Shown in pieces: positions 56,982 to 64,000 of a stretch of 64,000 nucleotides of DNA. A model generated the notes under the pieces. It worked only from the letters and a program-made list of their open reading frames with translations, had not been told where the DNA came from and searched no databases. A program made the position numbers and the translations under genes. The stretch is from Nocardia albiluteola (GTDB lineage: Bacteria > Actinomycetota > Actinomycetes > Mycobacteriales > Mycobacteriaceae): positions 62,001-126,000 of the forward strand of contig NZ_JAHKNI010000021.1 of assembly GCF_018860155.1 (NCBI RefSeq), given 5' to 3'. The number at the start of each line of letters is the position of its first letter. The first letter of the stretch is position 1.

Positions 56982-57281
56982 ATGGCTGGCGAGAAGAAGG
57001 TCAGGGTCAACACCCACGAGCTGCGCGTGGCCGCCGGCACGATGAACGATGCCGGGGGCCGGGTGAAGAACGTGTTCGACACGCTCCGGAACAACCTGCA
57101 CATCAAGGGCAACCCGTTCGGCAACGACGACTACGGTCACAAGTTCACCGAGGGCGAAAAGGGGTACGACACCTCGAGCAAGAACCTGCTCTCGGGCGGC
57201 GACAACATGACCGACTCGCTCGACAAGTTCGGCAGCGGAATGACCGACGCTGCAAAGAAAATGGACGATATGGATCACTAG
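56982..57281 (+). CDS. WXG100-like small secreted protein with FGND turn
   Basis: A 99-aa helical hairpin protein. The turn reads FGNDDYGHKFTEGEKGY near residues 46-62, with Phe where the others have Trp; the wider pattern is the same as at 17834 and 21929. The end is acidic (KKMDDMDH). The ATG has an AAGGAG site. It closes the operon that starts at 46685. A hairpin follows after 17 bases. Confidence 0.85.
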   Translation: MAGEKKVRVNTHELRVAAGTMNDAGGRVKNVFDTLRNNLHIKGNPFGNDDYGHKFTEGEKGYDTSSKNLLSGGDNMTDSLDKFGSGMTDAAKKMDDMDH

Positions 57282-57539
57282 GATCGGCCTGCCTGCAGGA
57301 GCCCGGAGCGATAGGCCGGGCTCCATGCGAGCCGGTCGTTGATGTCGGTGTCCATCGCGGCCGGCGATGCGGCACCGGGGGCGATGATCCGTACCGAGTC
57401 GAGTTCTGTTCCGATGAGCGTGATTTCGTCGTGGAGAACGTGGTCGGGGACCAGATGGGCGGCGGGTGCGATGACGGTGATGTGGTCGCACCCGACGGCC
57501 AGATCGGCATTGGTCGGTGACCACAGGCCCCCGTAGATC
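57278..57539 (-). pseudogene. Patatin-like phospholipase, C-terminal remnant
   Basis: The minus-strand frame reads YGGLWSPTNADLAVGC, then VIAPAAHLVP, VRIIAPGAASPAAM and a stop at 57278. This matches the last third of actinobacterial patatin-like proteins, where the Asp of the Ser-Asp dyad lies in a DGG motif; here that motif is YGG. The N-terminal part with the GxSxG serine is absent. It overlaps the stop of the WXG100-like gene by three or four bases. Confidence 0.75.
57299..57323 (+). terminator. Hairpin after the EspG/WXG100 operon
   Basis: Arms GAGCCCGG (57299-57306) and CCGGGCTC (57316-57323) with a 9-base loop, 17 bases after the last gene. There is no T tract, and the sequence is also part of the patatin relic. 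Confidence 0.4.
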
Positions 57540-57709
57540 TGGAACCTCGACGCTCTCGCGCGGGTTCGCCGAAGTTCCGGGGTCGTGGCTGGGGCGGGGC
57601 GGCGAGTGCAGACGCCGGTAGGCGGTACCTAAGTGCGACAGATTCCGGGGGGTTCGGATCTCCATAACGTAGTGCTCACAACGCAGCAAGCACTACGAAG
57701 GAGAAGGCA

Positions 57710-58078
57710 ATGAGCGACGTGAACGAGCTGGTCGAGGGCTACCTGGCGGCCTGGAACGCCACCGAGCCGCAGGCGCGCCAGGCACTGGTCGCCAGTGTGT
57801 TCGCCGAGGATGCCGGCTACACCGATCCGTTGGTCGCGGTCGCCGGGCATGCCGGTCTGGAGGCCACCATCGCCGCGGTGCAGGGGCAGTTCCCGGGGTT
57901 GGAGTTCAGCCTCGGCGGACCGGTCGACGCCCACCATGACATCGCGCGGTTCACCTGGCACCTCGGGCGTCCCGGCGGTGAGCCGCTGGTCATCGGATTC
58001 GATGTCGCGGTGATCGGCGCGGACGGCCGGATCACCCAGGTGCTCGGGTTCCTGGACAAGGTGCCCGCGGGCGCCTGA
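57710..58078 (+). CDS. SnoaL/NTF2-like family protein
   Basis: A 122-aa NTF2-like protein (VEGYLAAWNATEPQARQALV at the start, DPLVAVAGHAGLEATIAAVQGQFPGLEF in the middle, VIGFDVAVIGADGRITQVLGF at the end). Such proteins bind small ligands or act as isomerases; no substrate is clear. The ATG has GAAGGAGAAGG. It stands alone between a patatin relic and the DUF1330 gene. In the 57540-57709 gap, the AT-containing part near 57665 may hold a promoter. Confidence 0.88.
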   Translation: MSDVNELVEGYLAAWNATEPQARQALVASVFAEDAGYTDPLVAVAGHAGLEATIAAVQGQFPGLEFSLGGPVDAHHDIARFTWHLGRPGGEPLVIGFDVAVIGADGRITQVLGFLDKVPAGA

Positions 58079-58204
58079 GCCAGTGACCCGGGTCCGCCGG
58101 TGGCCGCCGCTGCGGCACTTTGCCGCTCATCATCACACCATTCTGCCGAGCTCAGTGCGACTTTTCTCGTCACTGGACACCACATGCCTATCAAGGAGGA
58201 TGCC

Positions 58205-58549
58205 ATGACGGCATACATCATCGCCCATGTTCACAGCACGAATTTCGGCCCGGAGATTGTCGAGTACCTCCGCCGAGTCGATGCCACGCTGGAGCCGTTC
58301 GCCGGAGTCTTCCGCACCCACGGAAACCCGAGTGCCGACACAATCGAAGGAGACTGGAAGGGCGACCTGATCATTATCGAGTTCCCCACCATCGAAGCGG
58401 CCCGCGGTTGGTACGAATCCCCGGCGTACCTGGAGATCCGCAACCTGCGTACGGACAACACCACCGCCGACCTGATTCTGTTCGAGAGTCTGCCCGCGGG
58501 ATACCGAGCCGACTCCGCATTGGCCTACCTGCTGCCAGAACAAGACTGA
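58205..58549 (+). CDS. DUF1330 family protein
   Basis: A 114-aa protein of the DUF1330 type, a dimeric alpha-beta barrel fold of unknown function. Marks are the start AYIIAHVH and the strands GVFRTHGNP and DLIIIEFPTIEAARGWYESPAYLEI. The ATG at 58205 follows AAGGAGGA; the frame upstream is not conserved. No partner gene is adjacent. The gap 58550-58751 shows no gene. Confidence 0.9.
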   Translation: MTAYIIAHVHSTNFGPEIVEYLRRVDATLEPFAGVFRTHGNPSADTIEGDWKGDLIIIEFPTIEAARGWYESPAYLEIRNLRTDNTTADLILFESLPAGYRADSALAYLLPEQD

Positions 58550-58751
58550 CCTACACCCGTCCGACACCCGGCGGGCCTGGGGCCTGATGGTCGCCGGTCG
58601 GTGTGCGCCCGGATGGGGGACCGAATCAGCACACCCGCCAACCCCCATCTCACACGCAGCCGCCGGAGACATGAACGAGTCACACCCATCAACACCGGTT
58701 CCGAAGTACTGCCGCGCCCCTCCGGAGCTTGCCACTCGATTCCCTCTCCGC

Positions 58752-59072
58752 TCAACGGCCCTCCTGGCGAACACCGCTCAGCTCGGTAGCCGCAGACCAC
58801 GCCCGACGCCCCCGAATGATGCGGCGAACCCACGAATAGACCACAACGCCTACCACGGCCAAACAGATGTCCCCAACGAACTCAGCAAGGATGCCAGCAG
58901 TGGTACGCACCCCAAGAGGAACAGAGTCGATGCTGGCAATGAGCCCGAAGAACAACAGCACAGGGAACGTCGCCGCAGCCATCAGCACTGTCGACGTTCC
59001 AGGGTTCTGAGACACCCATCCGGCGAAGAACCCGACGACCAGCGTGGCAACGAACCAATGATTCTGGTGCAT
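58752..59072 (-). CDS. Small membrane protein of unknown function
   Basis: A 106-aa protein with three hydrophobic segments (WFVATLVVGFFAGWV, VLMAAATFPVLLFFGLIASI and ILAEFVGDICLAVVGVVVYSWV) and a basic C-terminal tail. It is not recognised. The ribosome site is weak, and the open frame is short. The balance of hydrophobic segments supports a real gene. Confidence 0.55.
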   Translation of the reverse strand: MHQNHWFVATLVVGFFAGWVSQNPGTSTVLMAAATFPVLLFFGLIASIDSVPLGVRTTAGILAEFVGDICLAVVGVVVYSWVRRIIRGRRAWSAATELSGVRQEGR

Positions 59073-59498
59073 TGTCCGCGGATGGTCTCAGATCGATCCG
59101 GGCCCGCCTGATGGACGGATCGCAGTGGCGGCGGTGGTGTACGTCGAGTGTGTATGTCGTCCTTCCGGCGCTAGGGCCCGCCGATAGTGAGCTGGTTCGG
59201 CGGGCGGTGCGCTGGTTGACCGGCACCCGGTTGCTCATCGACTCCGGTCCGCGGTCCGGGTGTTCCCGCTCGCGGCATGAGGGGTGTGAGGTAGGGGTGA
59301 AACGGGCTCGGTAGATCCTGGATGCGGTGCTGGCCGACAATCCGTGAGGGGTGCCGGGTCGAAACCCGCTCTGGGGCAGGGTATGCGGGCGGGTGGCACC
59401 CGCACACCCGGCGTCCCCCCAGATTCGACACGCCGAAAAATGCTGTCTACCAATATAATTGGTGGCGTGTCTGATTTTGCGCGGGTAGAATTGAGGGC
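59073..59498. other. Gap with a promoter-like TATAAT before the DUF222/HNH gene
   Basis: No convincing gene is seen. TATAAT at 59454-59459 lies inside the inverted repeat ACCAAT/ATTGGT (59449-59463), 40 bases before the start of the next gene. It is a likely -10 element with possible repressor control. The rest is GC-rich and unassigned. Confidence 0.45.
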
Positions 59499-61505
59499 AT
59501 GGTGGAGGGGATGCCCAGGATTGCCGCGTATCCGGATCCGAGTGATCCGTCCGATGCGCGATCCTGCCTCGCCGATCTCGAGTATGCGAGAACAGTGGAG
59601 AATGTCGCGTGCCACCGAAAGATTCTGGCCGCCATGGAACTGTGGGAACATCGCATGATCGCCGCCGCCGATCGGGGTGCGGACGCGGTGCTGGCGGGGA
59701 ACGACACCTTCTCGGAAATCAGTGCCCGCCTACACTGTTCGCACACTACGGCCCGAGGTTACGTCGAGGCCGCAGCACTGCTGCTACGCATGCCGATTCT
59801 CGGAGGAAGCGTCGCCCGCGGTGAGATCGACTATGCCAAGCTTCGCATGACCACCACCGTATTCGGCGACGACGCGAGCCCGCGCACCCTCAGTCTATTG
59901 GAAGAGCAAGTTGCGTGTGCCGCAGCGGAATTCACGCCGTCGGCCTTGCGTGCGCAACTGTGGAAACTATGGTTGGCGGCAGATCCGGACGAGGCCGCCG
60001 AGGCGTGCCGTCGCCGGGCAAGCACCGACCGGCGAGCGTACATTCGCCGGGGCGGGCACGGATTATCCTGGCTCACCGCCTGTGTGACCGATGCCGAGGG
60101 TAGTCAGGCCGACGCGCTACTGTGCGAGATCACCGCCACCGTGTGCTCGAACGATCCCCGCAGCAAAAGCGCGCTGCGAGCCGACGGGTTGATGGCACTG
60201 CTGCATGGCGAGGCGGCCCTGGTCTGCGGTTGTGGACAAGCCGACTGCCCGAAGGGGACCCAGCCCGCCCCCTCGCGGCGCAAGCCGCTGGTCGAGGTCG
60301 TTGTCGATGCGGAAACCCTACTCGGCCTGGCCGACAACCCCGCCACTCTGCCCGACGGTGCACCCGTCGACGCGGAGGTTGCCCGCGCTCTAGCGCAGGA
60401 TGCCACGTGGCGGGCGATCATCACCGACACCCGTGATGCCTTGGCGCGCAGCACTATCGCGGGCGAGGGCGTAGACGAAACTGCGAGCAATGCAGCATCT
60501 TCCGGCGTCGGCAATGCAGATCGCACATCGGCAAACGGGTCTCCTGCCCTGCCCGCAATGGAGCTTGCGGCGGCCCAGGGATCGGAAATCTGCTGTGCAA
60601 CAACTGGAATTGACGCACGATCAGTCGCGCCCGTGGAACGAGAGGCCCCATCCGCGCCGGCCCGGGCGAACGGAACATACGCTGCGTTGGCCGCTGCTCT
60701 GGACGATATCGAATTACGCTTTGGGACTGGCGATTCCGTCGAGCGGGAGCCGCTACCGTCGCCGCCCAGTCGGAATATTCTCGCCCGGGGAAGCGTACGC
60801 CGGTCCGGTGCGATACCGGCGCGCGCGTGCGGGCGGGCGCGGAGTAGGGATGCGGTCACGGTGAGTGGTGCGGCGGAACTCATCGAGGCATGGGCCGACG
60901 CTATCGCCGCGGGCCCGGACGAAACCGGTGCGGACACCATAGGGCACGGCGAACTTCGTGATCCGCCGCCCGGTGCGCTGGTCTATCAGCCACGCGCGGA
61001 CGTGGCCGCGATCGTGCGCGCGCAATATACGACCTGTGCCTTTCCTGACTGTGCGGTACCGTCGCGGCGCTGCGAGCTCGATCATGTCGTCGCCTTCGAC
61101 CATGATGATCCTGTTCGCGGCGGCTGGACTATTCCCGCGAACTTGCAGCCGCTCTGTAAACGGCATCATGACATTAAATCTCACCGATACTGGACCTGCT
61201 CCACGCTTCGGGGCGGCGCCCATCACTGGCGGCACCACAGCGGACTCGAGCGTATTACTGTGCCCTGCAATGGATTTGCTGTAGGTGCAACCCAGCAGCC
61301 GCAGTCGGCCCTGGCCCTGGCCCCGTCGTACAGCGATGTACTCACCCCGGCGGAGTCACTCGACCTGCTGTACGAACCGACTTGGTGGGAGCGGAATATG
61401 GGCAGCTACGAACATCCGGGCAACGATCGTTACCTGGTCGCCCACTATCGCGAACACCAGGCCATTGTGCATCGCCGCATGGCCCTGCAACCTGCGCCGT
61501 TCTGA
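59499..61505 (+). CDS. DUF222 and HNH endonuclease protein (13E12 type)
   Basis: A 668-aa protein. The N-terminal half is the DUF222 domain (LADLEYARTVENVACHRKILAAMELWEHR, ISARLHCSHTTARGYVEAA, MPILGGSVARGEIDYAKLRM). The C-terminal part holds an HNH nuclease site (CAFPDCAVPSRRCELDHVVAFDHD then LQPLCKRHHDIKSH, with CxxC-like Cys pairs). Between them is a variable, Ala-rich stretch. These proteins belong to the 13E12 repeat family first seen in mycobacteria; many copies per genome are normal and mobility is suspected. The ATG at 59499 has a GAGGG site. ATG 59511 is an alternative. Confidence 0.9.
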   Translation: MVEGMPRIAAYPDPSDPSDARSCLADLEYARTVENVACHRKILAAMELWEHRMIAAADRGADAVLAGNDTFSEISARLHCSHTTARGYVEAAALLLRMPILGGSVARGEIDYAKLRMTTTVFGDDASPRTLSLLEEQVACAAAEFTPSALRAQLWKLWLAADPDEAAEACRRRASTDRRAYIRRGGHGLSWLTACVTDAEGSQADALLCEITATVCSNDPRSKSALRADGLMALLHGEAALVCGCGQADCPKGTQPAPSRRKPLVEVVVDAETLLGLADNPATLPDGAPVDAEVARALAQDATWRAIITDTRDALARSTIAGEGVDETASNAASSGVGNADRTSANGSPALPAMELAAAQGSEICCATTGIDARSVAPVEREAPSAPARANGTYAALAAALDDIELRFGTGDSVEREPLPSPPSRNILARGSVRRSGAIPARACGRARSRDAVTVSGAAELIEAWADAIAAGPDETGADTIGHGELRDPPPGALVYQPRADVAAIVRAQYTTCAFPDCAVPSRRCELDHVVAFDHDDPVRGGWTIPANLQPLCKRHHDIKSHRYWTCSTLRGGAHHWRHHSGLERITVPCNGFAVGATQQPQSALALAPSYSDVLTPAESLDLLYEPTWWERNMGSYEHPGNDRYLVAHYREHQAIVHRRMALQPAPF

Positions 61506-61598
61506 GCGATTATCGTGGTCGACATGGGGTTCGCTGCGGTCGTTACGGGCTCGGATCCAGCTGCGTCCCTAGTGCCCCGGTCAGTCGTGCCGGTCTTG

Positions 61599-61622
61599 GG
61601 CGCCTCGGCTCGACGAGGCGCC
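61599..61622. terminator. Hairpin between the HNH gene and the acetyltransferase gene
   Basis: A perfect 9-bp inverted repeat GGCGCCTCG/CGAGGCGCC (61599-61607 with 61614-61622). It lies between two convergent genes and may terminate both. Confidence 0.6.
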
Positions 61623-61674
61623 GGATGGGCGGGCTCGTGAGTGCTCCGGCTCCTGAGCAGCGCACTGCTCCCGG

Positions 61675-62175
61675 TCAGTCCAGCTTCTTTTCGAACCAGT
61701 GATCTGCCAGCGGGTCGTCGCCGTATGGCGGAATCTCCGCGTATCCGTGCTTAGCGTAGAGGGAGCGGGCCTCCACGAGATCGTTGCGGGTATTTAGGCG
61801 GATCGCGTGTGCGCCAAGTTCGCGGGCGGCGAGCTCCGCCGACGCCAGCAGCTCGGCGGCGCCGCCGTCGCCCCGTGCATCGGGGCGGATGAACATGCGT
61901 TTCAGCTCGAGTGTCCGCGCATCGAGGCGGCGCAGGCCGACGCAGCCGACGGCCGTGCCGGTTCGGCGCGCGAGCAACAGCAGGCCGGTCGGCGGGGTCA
62001 GGTCGTCGCTATCGTAACCATCGGCGAGGTGCCGGTCGATCTCCGCGTCATCGGTGGGACGGCCGTAGTAGCGGCTGATCATCTCGGCCAGATAGAGCCG
62101 GAGGATGGCGGCCGCCTCGGGCGAACGCGGCTCGGCGGGCTCGACCGTCCATGGGGCAGAACCGTTCTCTGTCAC
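61675..62175 (-). CDS. GNAT family N-acetyltransferase
   Basis: A 166-aa acetyltransferase. The acetyl-CoA loop lies in LELKRMFIRPDARGDGGAAELLASAE near residues 90-115, and the last strands are AIRLNTRNDLVEARSLYAKHGYAEIP. It resembles GNAT proteins near MarR or PhnO types. The substrate is unknown. The GTG start at 62175 has GGGAGAG upstream. It is cytoplasmic. Confidence 0.9.
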   Translation of the reverse strand: MTENGSAPWTVEPAEPRSPEAAAILRLYLAEMISRYYGRPTDDAEIDRHLADGYDSDDLTPPTGLLLLARRTGTAVGCVGLRRLDARTLELKRMFIRPDARGDGGAAELLASAELAARELGAHAIRLNTRNDLVEARSLYAKHGYAEIPPYGDDPLADHWFEKKLD

Positions 62176-62199
62176 GGGATCATTCTCTCCCGCTCGTCA

Positions 62200-62415
62200 A
62201 TGCCGGATTTTGGAGTCGACGGCGAAGTCGCGCTTGGGTTCAGCGTGCTGATCCCGTACTGGTCCAGCGTCATTCAGCTCGTCTCCGTGTCCATGCTGAT
62301 TCTGGCCGTGGTCGTCACGGCGGCTACACCGGGCGACTGGCGGCATGGGCGGAAGCCGTTCTGGCACTGGCGGTTCAGATCGGGGTTTGGCCGCGACCTC
62401 GGGCGTGGCCGGTGA
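62200..62415 (+). pseudogene. Fragment with one membrane segment, probable relic
   Basis: A 71-codon frame with one hydrophobic segment (VIQLVSVSMLILAVVVTAA) followed by a basic end (DWRHGRKPFWHWRFR). No ribosome site precedes it, and it runs into the Clp N-domain fragment in another frame. It looks like the remains of a membrane protein gene joined to an unrelated gene end. Confidence 0.35.
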
Positions 62416-62824
62416 AGTGCTCGGCGCCCACGGTGTCGAATTGGGCCGGGTACGTCAGGAGGTCATCCGGCTGACTCGAGAGGCTGGGGTTGCGGCGACC
62501 GGAGGCCGGTTAGCGAACGAAGCGTTGTCGTCGATCGGTATCGATGTGGTCGAGATCCAGCGTCGTGCCGACGATACCTTCGGCCCCGGCGCGTTCCGGT
62601 TTCCCCGACCAGCGTTCACAGTGCAGAGCAAGAAAGTACTGCAAAAGTCCTTGCAGGCGTCGGTCGAACTCGGCGACGTGCAGATCGACACCGGGCACAT
62701 CCTGCTCGGCCTACTCGATACCGACACTGACGCAATCGCCACGCAAGCCCTCGAAGCCCTTGGCGTCGACTCCACCGCGCTGCGGTCGGCAACACTGAAC
62801 CGCCTGGAACGCAGAGCGCCCTAG
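62345..62824 (+). pseudogene. Clp N-terminal (repeat) domain protein, 5'-truncated
   Basis: From about 62400 the frame matches the Clp_N domain: VAGEVLGAHGVELGRVRQEVIRL is the end of its first repeat, and VQSKKVLQKSLQASVELGDVQIDTGHILLGLL is the second. The first 50 or so residues of the domain are missing, and the sequence before it is unlike Clp. No ATPase part follows. It may be a relic, or a short gene starting at GTG 62405. Full proteins of this type are ClpC adaptors or ATPases. Confidence 0.6.
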
Positions 62825-62930
62825 CGCTCGAACATCGCGAATAGCCGCGCATCCCGCCATCCGAAACGAGTTCTCAGATGCGCTCTAAGCGAAGGGGTTC
62901 GCAGTCCTATGGTGCTCGGGCCGACGGCCG

Positions 62931-63665
62931 TCACTTCGTGTCGCCGGCCGCGCTGGTCCACGCTTCCGGACTGAGATAGTGCTTGCGGTGTCCGGCTCGA
63001 AGGACCGCGCACAGCGTGTCGAAGTGTTCGACGTCGGGTGGAAGGCGTGCCAGCAGGCGCAGAGCGGGTTCGGGCTCGAGGTCTCCGTACACGTCGTGGT
63101 AGCTGGTGAGCAGCCCCCTGAAGAGGGCACGCTGGAGCTCGGGCACCTCGACTGCCGTCAGGTAGACCGGCTCCTTCAGCGTCCACGGCACCGGGCCCGA
63201 GATCTCGAGCACCCGCTGGGCTCGACGGAGCAGCGCGGCGTCGCCGGAGTGCAATTTCCCGGTATCGTCGCCGAGCACCTGAGCGAATGCTGTTTCGACC
63301 GTGGTGCGATCCTCGAACCAGTGGACCCACAGCGAATAGTCGATCGCCTCGGTTGCCTCCGGCGCCTCGAGTCGCGACCGGTACTCGCGCCATAACACCT
63401 GGTGGACAAGGGGATCCGTGGTGTGGGCGATCAGGAAGCCGATTTCGCAGGTGACCCAGTATTCGTCGACCAAGTCCAGGAGCCCGAAGCCCAGTCGCAG
63501 CCGGCCGGACTCGTCGAGATCGGGATCACCCAGCATTGCGCCGGCCCACTCGTGAGCCACGTCGTTGGGGGATAGCTGTCGACTTTCGGCGAGCCAGACG
63601 TCTTCGTCGACCTGAACGACGCCCTCCGCGGCAAGCCAGCGGCGCGCCTCTTCCATGGCGGTCAT
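62931..63665 (-). CDS. Hypothetical protein, 244 aa
   Basis: A protein of unknown family. It is acidic, with an Arg/Ala-rich helical start (AMEEARRWLAAEGVVQVDEDVW). It goes on with SPNDVAHEWAGAMLGDPDLDESGRLRLG and several helices. It has no membrane segment or signal peptide. The ATG at 63665 follows AAGGAG at good distance. The frame continues upstream without such a site. No neighbour suggests a function. Confidence 0.7.
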   Translation of the reverse strand: MTAMEEARRWLAAEGVVQVDEDVWLAESRQLSPNDVAHEWAGAMLGDPDLDESGRLRLGFGLLDLVDEYWVTCEIGFLIAHTTDPLVHQVLWREYRSRLEAPEATEAIDYSLWVHWFEDRTTVETAFAQVLGDDTGKLHSGDAALLRRAQRVLEISGPVPWTLKEPVYLTAVEVPELQRALFRGLLTSYHDVYGDLEPEPALRLLARLPPDVEHFDTLCAVLRAGHRKHYLSPEAWTSAAGDTK

Positions 63666-64000
63666 CGTTCGGCTCCTTGATGATTGGTTCCCAGGGGTTG
63701 GTGCGTGGCCGGTTTCACCGCGGTGGGGCGGTTGGGTAGGCATGAGACCATGCCTGCTCGTACCACCCCCTTTCGCGCGCCCTCCCGTTGTCGTGTCGCA
63801 CGATGACTTCAGTAGACCGTGGGCCACTCGTGTGGGGTTGCCCACGCCTGAGGAAGTTCGCTGCGCCACCTCGCGATGGAATGACGAGGTGGAGTCGATG
63901 CGAAAATCAGCCTCCTCCGAACCGACTCGGGCAGAATAGAATTCGGACGGAGCGGTTCGGGGGACGCTGTTCGGTTTCGGAGGTATTTCGGCTATGCGGG
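63666..64000. other. Terminal gap without a recognised gene
   Basis: No convincing gene or repeat was found. An upstream region for the minus-strand gene at 63665 lies here. A GGAGG-like sequence at about 63979 suggests that a plus-strand gene may start just past the window end. Confidence 0.4.

Noticed and set aside
59310..59400. tRNA-like sequence near GGTCGAAACC
   Set aside because: No acceptor or anticodon stem can be paired around it.

Overview
The window comes from a high-GC actinomycete, most likely Nocardia or a close relative. The evidence is the ribosomal protein spc gene order, the zinc-type S14, a short-lid adenylate kinase, a PknG kinase with rubredoxin-like N-terminus, EspG and WXG100 proteins without PE proteins, and very large proteins with a CpnT-like N-terminus. 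The species call is inference from gene content only.

Positions 1-16253 hold the spc ribosomal operon, broken in two. rplN (partial), rplX, rplE and rpsZ end in a 13-bp hairpin at 1298-1330. About 9.3 kb of accessory genes follow: a DUF4143 ATPase, lipocalin-like and SnoaL-like proteins, a GlxA-type regulator divergent from an isochorismatase-type hydrolase, a MmyB-type regulator divergent from a cytochrome P450, a ribbon-helix-helix protein, a Uma2 protein and a Phd-PIN toxin-antitoxin pair. The operon resumes, with a promoter-like sequence of its own, at rpsH-rplF-rplR-rpsE-rpmD-rplO-secY-adk-map. rplR carries an 83-bp duplication with a frameshift that looks like an assembly fault.

Positions 16625-35634 and 42250-57281 form two parts of a type VII secretion substrate locus with no ESX core genes in the window. 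Its units are small WXG100-like proteins with a divergent [W/F]GND motif, YbaB-like proteins, three proteins with a CpnT-like N-terminal domain (967, 4277 and 2137 aa), an 825-aa PPE-like Gly-rich protein and an EspG chaperone. The 4277-aa protein has an internal papain-fold toxin-like domain with a visible Cys-His-Asp triad, followed by five repeats of a helical-plus-beta module and a His/Pro-rich tail. The 2137-aa protein has a long field of PDG hairpin repeats and a field of LSPxQL repeats. Three tandem glycosyltransferase-like genes (two with a DUF707-like N-terminal half) lie inside the locus and could act on the secreted proteins.

Between the two parts (35650-42243) are an ArsR-type regulator with a clear operator, a small membrane protein, a methyltransferase, pknG, an AnsP-type permease and a MerR-type regulator. 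From 57282 to the end there are small enzymes (NTF2-like, DUF1330, GNAT), a DUF222/HNH protein of the 13E12 type, an unknown 244-aa protein and gene remnants (patatin, Clp N-domain). A Nudix remnant lies at 21091-21270. These remnants suggest repeated gene gain and loss around the secretion-substrate genes. No tRNA, rRNA, CRISPR array or intact insertion sequence was seen.
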